From positions 620,001-684,000 of the forward strand of contig JADEYG010000001.1 in the NCBI GenBank assembly GCA_016906335.1: 64,000 nucleotides of DNA, read 5' to 3'. Positions 1 through 10,505 of this stretch are shown here, in pieces. The stretch comes from Novakomyces olei (lineage: Eukaryota > Ascomycota > Novakomycetes > Novakomycetales > Novakomycetaceae). The notes beneath the pieces are model-generated. The model ran no database searches, was not told where the DNA came from, and worked only from the letters and a program-made list of their open reading frames with translations. Positions within the stretch are counted from its first letter, which is position 1. The number at the start of each line of letters is the position of its first letter. The translations under genes were made by a program, and so were the position numbers.

Positions 1-117
1 TTGTTTGCAACCAATGATTTTCCCTATGCCGCAAGCTTCTGAGCTTTAAGCCTACTATGCTCTATTTCTAGATACAAAATTCTAGGATATTGAGATCCAA
101 TAATGATAGAACGTAAA

Positions 118-130
118 TTATTATTATTAC

Positions 131-170
<40 letters not shown>
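118..170. repeat. (ATT)n microsatellite before COG7-like start
   Basis: An almost pure run of about 17 ATT triplets ends about 28 bp before the ATG of the COG7-like gene. It lies in the probable 5' UTR or core promoter. The rest of positions 1-197 shows no gene. TDP1 has a similar array immediately before its start. Confidence 0.9.
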
Positions 171-197
171 CAGTATCTCACGCTGCTCTAGCATGTC

Positions 198-821
198 ATG
201 GACATTGATCCCAACTCCCTGATAGATCAAGCTCGCCGCGATGATTACAACACATTCGAGTTTATAAATTCTTTATTTCGTCCCGGAGACAGCTTAACTG
301 TCTGCCATGAATCGGCCTCTAGCACCTTGACGTCGCTTGAAATTGCTAGTTCAACGGCTTTACAGCAGCTGGAAACATGTGTGGACGAACTTGCTCGAAT
401 GAGTGGGCCTCGACTCGAGTACGAAGTCGATGTTTTGCAGGCTGAAGCCCAAAATTTATCAAGTTCAGTGGAAAAATTTTCATATGAGCAAAAGCATTCA
501 CGTGTAGCGGAACATGAGGCTTACACTCGTTTAGCAAAATTAGAAACTCAGGCGGCTTTACTCGCACAAACGCAAAAAGTACTACGTGCTGCAAAGGAAT
601 GGCCAACAAGCAATTTTGCTGTTGAACATGTGTCAGACCTTTTACGGGAGGGCAATGCTTCTCAGGCACAAGAGCAATTGAGCCTTTGGCAACAATTACT
701 ACCCGTCTGGAAGGGCACTCCAGAATGGAAGGATAGAGTTCAAGCTTTAGAGGCGGCTCAGAAGAAGCTGGTAGAGCCGGTGAGTGTGAGAAGCAGTGTG
801 GATGGACTAAGATTCAGATGA
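198..821 (+). CDS. COG7-like subunit of the conserved oligomeric Golgi complex (short form)
   Basis: The protein has 207 residues in one exon. Residues about 18-200 follow the N-terminal half of COG7. An F-x-F-I-N-S-L-F segment stands where COG7 has D-x-x-x-W-I-N. Next come a long helical coiled-coil-like stretch (LQQLETCVDELARM, then LEYEVDVLQAEAQNL) and the LRAAKEW segment that matches LQEADKW of animal COG7. COG is a Golgi tethering complex for retrograde vesicles. The protein is far shorter than animal COG7 (about 770 aa) but near the small S. cerevisiae Cog7. The ATG at 198 is the first in frame, and a stop follows at 819-821. The gene converges on the minus-strand CCA transferase gene, 108 bp away. 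Assignment rests on pattern similarity only; another small coiled-coil tether is the alternative. Confidence 0.6.
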   Translation: MDIDPNSLIDQARRDDYNTFEFINSLFRPGDSLTVCHESASSTLTSLEIASSTALQQLETCVDELARMSGPRLEYEVDVLQAEAQNLSSSVEKFSYEQKHSRVAEHEAYTRLAKLETQAALLAQTQKVLRAAKEWPTSNFAVEHVSDLLREGNASQAQEQLSLWQQLLPVWKGTPEWKDRVQALEAAQKKLVEPVSVRSSVDGLRFR

Positions 822-929
822 GAAAGAGTATTTGCATTCATAATCTAAATCATTGCATTTTATTCTATTCATTAATGCTCGTTTTGTATTTATTATCCAG
901 CTTCATGAGCAATTCTAGCTAAATATTTC

Positions 930-2725
930 TCACTTGAAGGCGGCAAGGCACTCTTCGGCTGTCTTTCCGGGATTGTCAAACTGCCATCGCAAAACAGCGT
1001 CCAGCGCTTCTTTCATGGCCGGTCCCGGCTGGGCAATTCCTTCTTTCCGAAGCGTATTACCATCTAGAAGCGGTTTTACAGCGTACGCTTCCTGCAGATT
1101 TTCGTGTTTAACCATTTCTGCAAACGCAAAGTATCGCGAAACAATCGAATCGTCTATTCTGTCAAGAGATTGTGCAGTGTGCTCGAGCAATAATTGTGAG
1201 AGTAATACCACAGGCCAGCACGGACCGCAATGCCGAATTGTGAACGCTGAATTTAGCAAAATTGCAAACAGATTATCGGTGATGCAATGACACAATCACA
1301 CAAATGTGTCATAACTTTGTGATTTAAATTTATTTTTCCGATTACATATTTATATCTATTTTGACTTACCCAGTTTTGATCTCGGTGTCGTGTCCTCCAA
1401 CAAAGACTTTGGCAGGTACGTGCATATTTTTTGCAAACTTTCCAATAAAGAGGCATTGAGTTTCAAGCCCTGGCGAACAACCACAGCGGGAAGATAATAT
1501 TCGTGCTTACCCACCCGGCCAGTCTCGCTTGCCCAGGGAAGCAATGCAACATTTAGCCAATACAAATGATCTGTATTTATAAAACTGTCTTGTAGTCGGC
1601 TAGCCAGCTGATTAGCCAATCGCAAAAGGCGAGCGTAGCCGGCCTTTTCTGTCTCTGGGGTATCAAAGATAGTGCTGATGAGGTCCAGTTCATTCAACAA
1701 GGACAGACTTGCAAAGGCAGTTTTACAGAGCATTTTATCAACCTCAATGCCAATTCGTTCCCGGCTTATTTTCGTACGCAGAGCGGCTTTTATCGTACCA
1801 TCTCGCATAGCCTCGGCCGTTGCATCGTCCAGTGCGAATCCATATCGCGTGGCAAATCTGATCAGTCGTAAAACGCGTAAAGGATCATCGCGAAATGTTT
1901 GAAGAGGCGCTAACGGTGTACGTATTATACCGCGTTCCAAGTCGGAAAGGCCTCGACCTGTAAAATCTTCAATAGAGTCTGTTGCTAGGTTGTAGAAAAG
2001 TGCATTGATAGTGGCATCACGTCGCAACGCGTCCTCTTCCGCGGTGCCGAATGTCTTTATAAGCGTATTAGTCTTTATTAGAACCGAAACGGTGAAAGAA
2101 AATTGAAATAAAAATAAAGCAAATGCTAATCACGAATCACGACGTAGAGAAAAAAAATGAAGCGTAAAATACCATTTGTGGGATACGGCTGTCGTCGGTA
2201 TACGTCTCGCACCGCAGATTGACAAAATCGAGGTCTAACCCAAATAGCCTCGTCGTGGCAGTTTCTAAATGCTTTGATTTCTCTGGATTTGATTCAATCC
2301 TACCGATTGAGGTAATCCCGGGATCGTTACGAAGACTTTTCAAATTTTGTACAGCAAATTCATGAAGACGGCAGGCAAAATCGTACCCGCTCATGGAATC
2401 GACTGCGACGTCCACGTCATGGCTGTTCAGGCCAAGCAGCTAAAAGTCAATATTAAGTCTATTCATTCTCCATAGATTTTCAAGATGGAAACCATTTCGT
2501 ACGCGTGGAATTTGGGTTCCACTGTTGTTGGATCTTTTCTCGTGAGCTATTTATTACCTTATCGCGGACCCATCCTCCAGCGAATCGGACAACCGTTTTG
2601 TTGCCATGTACCCAATTCGCTGTAGCCAAACATAATCGCTTCAGCTCTTGTTCCGATTCGTTGAGCTCAATACGTCCAAGAAACGGCGTTCGTACCGTTG
2701 CCATTGCCCGTATGGCTCGTTTCAT
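930..2725 (-). CDS. CCA1: CCA-adding tRNA nucleotidyltransferase
   Basis: The enzyme adds CCA to tRNA 3' ends in cytosol, nucleus and mitochondria. Four exons fit the family in phase: 2725-2558, 2440-2173, 2054-1370 and 1246-930. The head domain reads RFAGGWVRDK in exon 1. LLGLNSHDVDVAVDS, with the catalytic D-x-D, opens exon 2. Exon 3 starts TFGTAEEDALRRDATINAL, and IRFATRYGF follows in the neck. The joined protein is about 478 residues, the usual size. The first Met (MKRAIRAMATVR) starts a basic, acid-free segment, and Met8 at 2704 could start a shorter form. In yeast CCA1, alternative starts send the enzyme to mitochondria or to cytosol and nucleus, so dual initiation is likely here too. 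It is divergent from ALG11, with about 270 bp between starts. Confidence 0.93.
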
Positions 2726-2993
2726 TCAGACGAATGCCTGCATTTGACTAGAGAAGCTTGACTTTTTGCCGATACGAACAATTAATTATTTAATTATTTA
2801 ATTAATTAATTAATTAATTAATCAATTAGTTTGTTATTTATTTATTATTTAGATTGATTGGACTTTAATAGAGTAGCTTTATTTAACGCGCAGTAAATTC
2901 GATGCTGCTATACAAAATCTGCTATATAATCGCCGTGGTCAAAGTATTTATTATAAAATCTAATAAATTATTACACAGCTACAGTATGGCAGA
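2726..2993. promoter_or_regulatory. Divergent CCA1/ALG11 promoter region
   Basis: These 268 bp separate the two outward-facing start codons, so both promoters must lie here or overlap the genes. The CCA1-proximal half is A/T-rich with a TTAA-type tandem run (about 2783-2825). I see no clear TATA element that can be assigned to one gene. Confidence 0.6.
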
Positions 2994-4599
2994 ATGGCCT
3001 TGAAACTGGTCGTGGGTCCGTTGGTGGCGGCAATTTTGTGCGCAGCAGTCTTTTTATGGTTCCGTCATACTATTATCAACCGTGCGGCGATCAAACGGTC
3101 TTCTATTGGTCGCGGCAGTCTACTCGTTTTTGGATTCTTTCATCCCTACTGCAACGCTGGTGGTGGTGGTGAACGCGTATTATGGACGTGTGTAAGGGCA
3201 ATACTCGAAGAATATGAGGCTGCCTATTGTGTTGTATATAGTGGTGATACCGAGGCATCTCCACAAGAAATTCTTGATCGTGCAAAGGTGAGATAAATAT
3301 GCTTTACTGCTACCTTCTAGTGGCTCTTGCGTTTTACGTTTCAATAGCTTGTGGCTTTTTTTCTTTTTTTTTTTTTTTTCTTTTTTTTGTTGAGAAAAAA
3401 CATATTAATTTCAAGGCCTGTTTTGGTATCGAATTGGACCCTCGACGTGTAAGTATCGAGTTTCTGTATCGTCGTCGCTTCGTCGCCCCGGAAACTTGGC
3501 CACGTTTCACTCTTATCGGTCAATCCTTGGGTGCTGTACCTTTGGTCATTGAGGCCCTGTATGCCTTTGCACCTGATATCTTTGTTGGTGAGTTTTTAGT
3601 ATTTAATTGTTTTTAGTGTTTAATTATTTAAGGATTGGTTTCTTTCCTAAACTTTTTCTGTTCAATATTTTGTTCGCAGCTTTTATTCATCATGGACGAA
3701 AGCTAACACAATCCCCAGATACAATGGGATATGCCTTTTCTTATCCGATAGTAGCAATGCTGCGTATACCCATAATTGCTTATGTGCATTACCCCACAAT
3801 CTCAACCGACATGTTGAGCCGCGTGAGTCCGTATAATGTTGCAAAACAGGTATACTGGCGCATTTACGCGATTATTTATGGTTACTGTGGCCGTTGTGCC
3901 GACATTGTCCTGTCCAACTCGACCTGGACAAGCCGACATTTAAGGAATTTATGGAAGGAAAATACGATACTCTACCCGCCCTGTGATACACGTGCCCTTC
4001 AATCTCTGCCTTTAATAAACAGGGAGCCCATTATCGTAATGGTCTCTCAGTTTCGCCCGGAAAAAAACCATAAATGTGCCATTCTGGCAATGGCCCGAGT
4101 GGTTCGTGAGCTGCCTCAGGCACAAATGCGTCTTATTGGAACGGTAAGAGGAGAGGCAGATCGTCAGCGCGTAAGTGAACTGGAAACATTGGTTCGAGAC
4201 TTGAAACTGCAGGACAATATAAGCCTGTTAACAGATGTGCCCTGGCCTGATGTAGTAAAGTGGTACGGTCGTGCTTCAGTCGGGGCCAATGCTATGCGAG
4301 ACGAGCATTTTGGGATTGGTGTTGTAGAGTACCAGGCTGCTGGGCTTATCGCAGTAGTGCACGATAGTGCTGGACCTAAACTTGATATTGTAGTTCCTTT
4401 TGAAGGGGAGCCCACAGGATTCCATGCTGCTTCCGAGCAAGAGTTTGCAGACAAATTCGTAAAGGCTTTAAATTACAGTGGAATTGATATACGAGAAAGA
4501 GCGAGGAAGAATGCTCAGCGGTTTGCAGAGGACGAGTTTGAACGGCAATGGTTGCAGCACGTCGGCCAGGCTATCGCAATAAAGGGCGAGAGGATTTGA
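2994..4599 (+). CDS. ALG11: GDP-Man:Man3GlcNAc2-PP-dolichol alpha-1,2-mannosyltransferase
   Basis: ALG11 adds the fourth and fifth mannoses to the lipid-linked oligosaccharide on the cytosolic face of the ER. Exons 2994-3287, 3416-3587 and 3719-4599 join in phase to 448 residues. Residues about 5-30 form the N-terminal membrane anchor. The family signature [15 protein letters not shown] is in exon 1. [10 protein letters not shown] and PDIFV lie in exon 2, and DTMGYAF spans the exon 2/3 join, which fixes that acceptor. YVHYPTIS follows. The C-terminal GT-B domain has SQFRPEKNH and an E-x7-E motif in EHFGIGVVE. Intron 1 contains a 30-nt pyrimidine run before its acceptor. Length and motifs are those of a complete gene. 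Confidence 0.96.
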
Positions 4600-5007
4600 G
4601 TGGAGGATATATCTAGAGTCATAGAGGCATTTAATGTTACAAATGGACCTGCCCACCCTTGATCTGCAGATATATAACAAATTATTTGGCGTCATTAGTT
4701 TATGTATCCGCAATCTTTTATCGCTCGGCTCTGAACGGCTTTATTCCAAAGGCCAATACGCCAACAGATTGCCAAGGATAAGAGCTTTGATGGGATGGCA
4801 AAGCTGTCAAGATCTGCCGTGAACAGTCACGGGCCCCGTGACATTATTCTGTTCTCTAGGATTACTTGACATATATGTATCTTGCAACGGTTAATTTCAG
4901 GTGAGTTTCTTATATAGGTTTAAAAATAGAACGCTTAATACGCCAATTCAGCTCGTGATCAATATACGTAATTGTTGATCGGGATTCGGTTGTGGAGTGT
5001 TGGAGGC
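4600..5007. promoter_or_regulatory. ALG11-VPS10 intergenic region with a perfect palindrome
   Basis: No gene is visible in these 408 bp. A perfect 17-bp palindrome with 8-bp arms (GTCACGGG, one central C, CCCGTGAC) lies at 4826-4842, about 165 bp before the VPS10 start. It may be a dyad protein-binding site; no binding factor can be named. Confidence 0.5.
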
Positions 5008-8000
5008 ATGAGGCTTTTAACAGGGTCGCGGCTGATGGCCCGTGGACCGGGTTTTCTTCATGCCTGGCAGTATCTGCTACCTTTTGTTTTCTTGTTATTT
5101 TTTTCCCGCTCGGTATCGGCGCAGGACGAACGCTCGCCGATCGTAACAAGCACTACCTTTGATTATCTGCCTTCAAATTACTTTTACTTTGAAGACAGTC
5201 CTGTACGGGTTTAAAATTTGAGCGCACTTTGGCTGATTGCAGGTTATTATTTATCACGATGGACTCGATTTGAACGTGTATCGAAGCGATGACGATGGTA
5301 AAACTTGGTCTCTTGTAAAAGAGCTGGCCGGTAATACCGACCAAGTTGTACAGCATCCATACGACAACCAGCAGGTAAACTTTATTTGATTTTTGCTGTT
5401 GAAAATAAAAATAAATCCAAATGGGAAAAAAAAAGAGGAAATCAAAGGGAATTAAATCGATCAGCTCCAAAGGCAGAAGGAGACCTTATACTTTTATCTT
5501 CCATCTTGATTACCATCTGGACTAAAATTCTGCCTACAATTCTGTCTATATACTTTTTGTTTCTATGTGTTTCATACGATTCCCTTCCTTTCACCCCTTT
5601 GAAATACATCAGCCACCTTTCCAAATCATTTCTAATAAAAGGCTTTCCTCCTCGGAAGCGGTACAACGCATTACCGCACATCGAATCAAGGCAAGTCATG
5701 GCACAAGTTTGAGACGGAATTCCCGCACGCTCTTGTCGGCCCGTCCATGTCCTTTAGTGCAGCAAAATCGGATTACGCACTATTCTTTGGGCTTGACTGT
5801 GAAGTCAAACTGGGGTGGTTCGGGTACGCTTGCAAGCGGCACGCTTACTACACGAAAAACGGCTTTGATAGCATTCACAGTCTGCAGCAGGACGTTCAGC
5901 AGTGCATTTTTGCTCGTTCTTCCCCACAGTTTACGGCTACTGACAAGCACCAAATCTTTTGTATCGAGACTGATACGGATATGGGAGCAAGTGTCCCCGA
6001 CAGTAATCGGCTTGTGACCTCTGATGATTGGTTCAAAACAGACCCCGTTGAAGTCCCTCTGTTGCCCGGACAACGAGTGCGTGGAGTTATTGGAATTGGG
6101 GCAGTACAAACACTGCTCGTTGTCGGTGTTCGGGCGCCGTCAACTGACGAAATGTCGCTCTATGTGAGCAGCACTGGCGATTCATGGCAGGCTGCTCAGT
6201 TCCCGGAGGATCATGGAGGTGTAAAGCAGGATGCTTATACAATTTTGGAGTCAACTCCCTATAGTCTGAAGCTCGATGCTTTATCCCATCCTTCTTACCT
6301 GAACCCGATGGGTACGATTCTCGTTTCCGACACGAATGGAACGCGGTTTACGCGATCACTGGAGCATACTAATCGCAATGGCCGAGGGGTCGTTGATTAC
6401 GAAAATGTGGCAAACGTACAGGGCATTGCTCTGGCTAATGTTGTGGAGAATTGGAAGGAAATAGAAGGTTCAAACAGGCTGGCAGCCAAACGTGTTCAGT
6501 CCCGAATCTCCTTCGACGACGGTCGGTCCTGGCGCCCTTTAACTGCTCCAGCCGATTCTGATTGTGCTGACGATATTATTGATGATAAAAACAGCAAAAC
6601 TAATACTAATATCAATAACGCAACTGAGTGCAATCTGCATCTTCACTCGCTTACGGAGCAGCACAACACGGGCCGGATATACTCGTCAACTGCTCCCGGA
6701 ATCCTGATTGGAGTCGGTTCAGTGGGCAGTCATCTGTTACCCTACGATGAGAGCAATGTGTATACTTCTGAGGACGGAGGGCTGACCTGGCGGCTCGCCC
6801 TGGTTGGGCCAGCCAAATATGAGATTGGAGATCAAGGCAGTGTAATTGTCGCCATTGCCGATAAATCAGGCGAGGCGACTACTCAAATAAAGTATTCCAC
6901 AACGTTTGGTCGAGAATGGCAGTCCCTTACTCTGGACCAGGCGATCGTGCCGAAAACCCTGGTTACAGTCCCAGACTCAACGACGTTAAAGTTTACACTA
7001 GTAGGGATGGCGGATTCGGATTCGTCTGCCCTTGTTTACTATCTCGATTTCTCCCCCGTCTATAGCCAAAAGTGTAAGCTTGATCCCAAAGACGGAGAAA
7101 AAGGCGGAGGCGGAGGCGATTTCGAGAAATGGTACGCTCATGTCGATAGCAAAGGAGAGCCCGCGTGCCTTTTAGGCCACAAGCAGTATTTTTGGAGGAA
7201 ACGAGGGGACCGTGACTGTTTTGTTGGGGAAGACTACCACGAAATTGGCTCTAACTTTGAGCATTGTGAGTGTGGAGACGCTGATTTCGAGTGTGATTAT
7301 GGCTTTGCCAGGCAGGAATCTACGGGCGAGTGCCTTCCAGTCGGCAATTCTAATGCTCTGCCAGGCAAACAGGAGCAGTGTCGCTCAGAGGACGACACCT
7401 ATATGGCTCCCAGTGGCTACCGCCTTATTCCCGGGGACACATGTATCCGGCAAAAAAGCGAACGACAAAAAGACGACCCCGTGGAGGCCAGCTGCCGTGG
7501 CCGGGTGCCTGATCCCGAGAGGCCCCGTAACATTACTGTACAGTTTGACACTATTCCCGGGGAGATTAGACAGTTTTACTACTTGGAGCGCTCGGAAACG
7601 TCAGCGGGCGATGACGAGACTATTGTCGTGCGAACAGAAGCCGGAGCCATTTATGTGAGCTATGATAATGGCGGTAAATGGGTGCGGCAGCTGCAGGACA
7701 GTGTCATTACCTCTGTCTACAGGCACGATTACTTTTATGATTACATGTACTTTTTTACAGACTCGCAAAAGGCATTTTATACACGGGACAGGGCCCGTAC
7801 TATTGTGCCACTGGCGGAGGAGCTGCCAGGCCGGCCAAACTCGCTTGGGCTCAGCTACCTCAGCTTCCACCCGGACCACCCAGACTGGCTCATCTTCACT
7901 TCCAGTCGCGGCTGTACGGATCCCTTTGCAGACGACTGCCATGCAAATGCTCACTATACGCTCGACGGCGGAGAGACGTGGGACGATTTGGCTTCGCATG

Positions 8001-10015
8001 TAATGCAGTGTGCTTGGGTAAAGAACAAGAAACTGCGGTGTGAAGACGAGCTGATCCTGTGTGAAGTGAGGCAAAAGGACAGAGTGGCCTTAGATGGTCA
8101 GCGTAGTGCACAGACAACGTCTCTGTCTGGTACTGCTCTTGTTTCGAGCAGCGATTTCTTTGATACAGAAACAAGTGTGTTTGATTCGATTGTTGGGTTT
8201 GCCATCTTTGAAGAGTTTATTATTGTTGCCACTACAGCTACAAACAAAGACAAAGACAACAAAGGCAAAGACAAAGACGACAATGGCAGCAAACAGCCTT
8301 CTGAATCATTGGCGCTCTCAGTCTCCGTCAACGGCCGAGACTTTGCCCACGGCCATTTCCCTCCGTTCTTTGATGTGCACCCTCAGCAGGCGTACACTGT
8401 CCTCGACTCTGTAACTGCTGCAGTCTTTCTCCACGTAACGACAAACGCGGCAGAGGGTAACGAGTGGGGTTCACTGCTCAAATCCAACTCGAACGGTACC
8501 TACTATGTACGGTCAATTGACTATGTGAACCGCAACGCTGCCGGGTTTGTTGATTTCGAAAAGCTGCCTGGACTGGAGGGTGTTGCTGTACTAAACACGG
8601 TAGAAAACGCTAAAGAAATTGAGCGCTCTTCCAGCTTTGTGAGGAAACGGTTAAAGACCATGATAACCCATGACGACGGAGCACAGTGGAGTTTTCTTAC
8701 TCCGCCGACTAAAAAGGCGGCCATTTCCCGGACTTGCTCCCCCAAGAACCTGGCAAAATGCTCCCTCAACCTGCACGGGTACACGGAGCGTCGGGATTTC
8801 CGAGACTCGTTGGCCTCCGGTTCCGCTGTCAGCCTTATGCTCGGCGTCGGGAACGTGGGCGCCTACTTGGACACGTACGATAAGGGCAACCTTTACGTGA
8901 CAAATGACGGAGGCGTTACGTGGCGTGAAGTGGCACAGGGTCCGCACATGTACGAGTATGGCGATCAGGGTTCGATTATGATTGCCGTGCCGGATCTGCA
9001 GGCTACAAATTATGTAATATACTCGAGGGACTATGGTGTCACTTGGCAAAAGTACGTATTTTCCGATGGCGAATCATTCATTGTCCACGATGTGGTTACT
9101 GTCCCGTCTGACACGAGCCGAAAATTTATTTTATTTGCCAAAAAAAGCGATGAGGAGGGAGTCAAATCTGATTTACAAACAATTCAGATTGATTTCACTC
9201 CGCTATCAACTCGTCAATGTATCCTTGACTTGGATTCTCCAGACAAGGACGATTTCGAGCTGTGGAACCCTCAGCACCCCAACGGTATCGGCCGCTGTCT
9301 CTTTGGCCACGAGGCGGAATACGTGAGGAAAAAGGTGGACGCAGACTGCTTTGTCGGTCGAAAGCTGCCCCAGCCTTCAAGGATACTTGCAAACTGCCCT
9401 TGTTCCCGGGCGGATTACGAGTGCGATTACAACTATGAAAGGGCGGCCGATGGAAGTTGCCAACTGATCCCAGGACTACCGGCTCCTGACCACAAGGCTG
9501 TGTGTGAGCAGCCCGGAGTTTACGAATACTTTGAGCCGACCGGGTACAGAAGGATTGCAATGACGACTTGCCAGGGCGGCAAGGAGTTTGACAAGACTTT
9601 TCCTCTGCCTTGTCCCGGCAAGGGAGACGAGTTCAATAAGCGTAGACGTGGACTACACGGCTTTGGCCTGTTTGCTGTTATCGTCCTGCCCTGTGCGTTT
9701 ACCGCCGTCCTGAGTTATGCCGTTTACCAGCGCACTAAAGGGTTAGGGTTAGGGCAAATTCGGCTGGGCGATCAGTCGCTGGAGACGCATGCCATTTTCG
9801 GCAGACCCGCTATTGCCTTTGATTCGCTCGCAGTTGCACTTGCACACGTCCCTGCATTTTTTACGCGTCTGTATAGACGCGTCCGTGACGCGTTCCCCTC
9901 CACACCGCGTTACACTTCACGTGAGTCGTTTGCGTCTGCACGGTACTCGACACTGGATAACATTGACGACGCTGAATTGCTGGGCGAAGTTGATTCTGAC
10001 GGGGAGATAGAGTAG
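5008..10015 (+). CDS. VPS10: Vacuolar protein sorting receptor Vps10 (sortilin family)
   Basis: A type I receptor that carries vacuolar hydrolases from the late Golgi to endosomes and is recycled by retromer. Exons 5008-5202, 5243-5374 and 5642-10015 join in phase to about 1,566 residues, close to yeast Vps10. Residues 1-38 are a signal peptide ending FSRSVSA. Two consecutive VPS10 propeller domains follow, with Asp-box motifs such as SDDDGKTW, SEDGGLTW and TNDGGVTW. Each domain is followed by a Cys-rich 10CC module (about 7070-7500 and 9215-9630). One transmembrane helix (FGLFAVIVLPCAFTAVLSYAVY) precedes the cytosolic tail. The tail ends with YSTL and D-D-A-E-L-L, both usable as trafficking signals. 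Just after the membrane helix, GLGLGQ is encoded by a TTAGGG-type tract. The ATG at 5008 places the signal peptide correctly. Confidence 0.96.
9740..9754 (+). repeat. Telomere-like GGGTTAGGGTTAGGG tract inside VPS10
   Basis: Two and a half TTAGGG units lie in frame in VPS10 and encode G-L-G-L-G at the membrane-proximal start of the cytosolic tail. The reading frame is kept. Confidence 0.85.
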
Positions 10016-10181
10016 GAGATTTGTCTTGTTGCATTTCGTAGATACTGTATATAATTGAGTATTATATATTACTAAATTTTGGTGCTCGGCTTTACCATTT
10101 GCAGTTGTATAGCGGATTCGATTCGTGTATTGCTGTTTGCGAGTTGTAATGTTCACACTGCACAGCCGTTTGGGTTTAATT

Positions 10182-10505
10182 ATTGTATTTATTGTATTTA
10201 TTGTATTTATTGTATTTATTGTATTTATTGTATTTATTGTATTTATTGTATTTATTGTATTTATTGTATTTATTGTATTTATTGTATTTATTGTATTTAT
10301 TGTATTTATTGTATTTATTGTATTTATTGTATTTATTGTATTTATTGTATTTATTGTATTTATTGTATTTATTGTATTTATTGTATTTATTGTATTTATT
10401 GTATTTATTGTATTTATTGTATTTATTGTATTTATTGTATTTATTGTATTTATTGTATTTATTGTATTTATTGTATTTATTGTATTTATTGTATTTATTG
10501 TATTT
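10182..10505 (+). repeat. 9-bp minisatellite (ATTGTATTT)n, array 1
   Basis: About 36 nearly perfect copies of a 9-bp unit fill this stretch between the VPS10 3' end and the first orphan-gene copy. A second array of the same unit and orientation lies at 17445-17609. Because the period is a multiple of three, several frames stay open across it and give Tyr-Leu-Leu or Ile-Asn-Thr repeats. There is no sign that these are translated. The duplicated block starts immediately at the right edge of the array. Confidence 0.97.
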
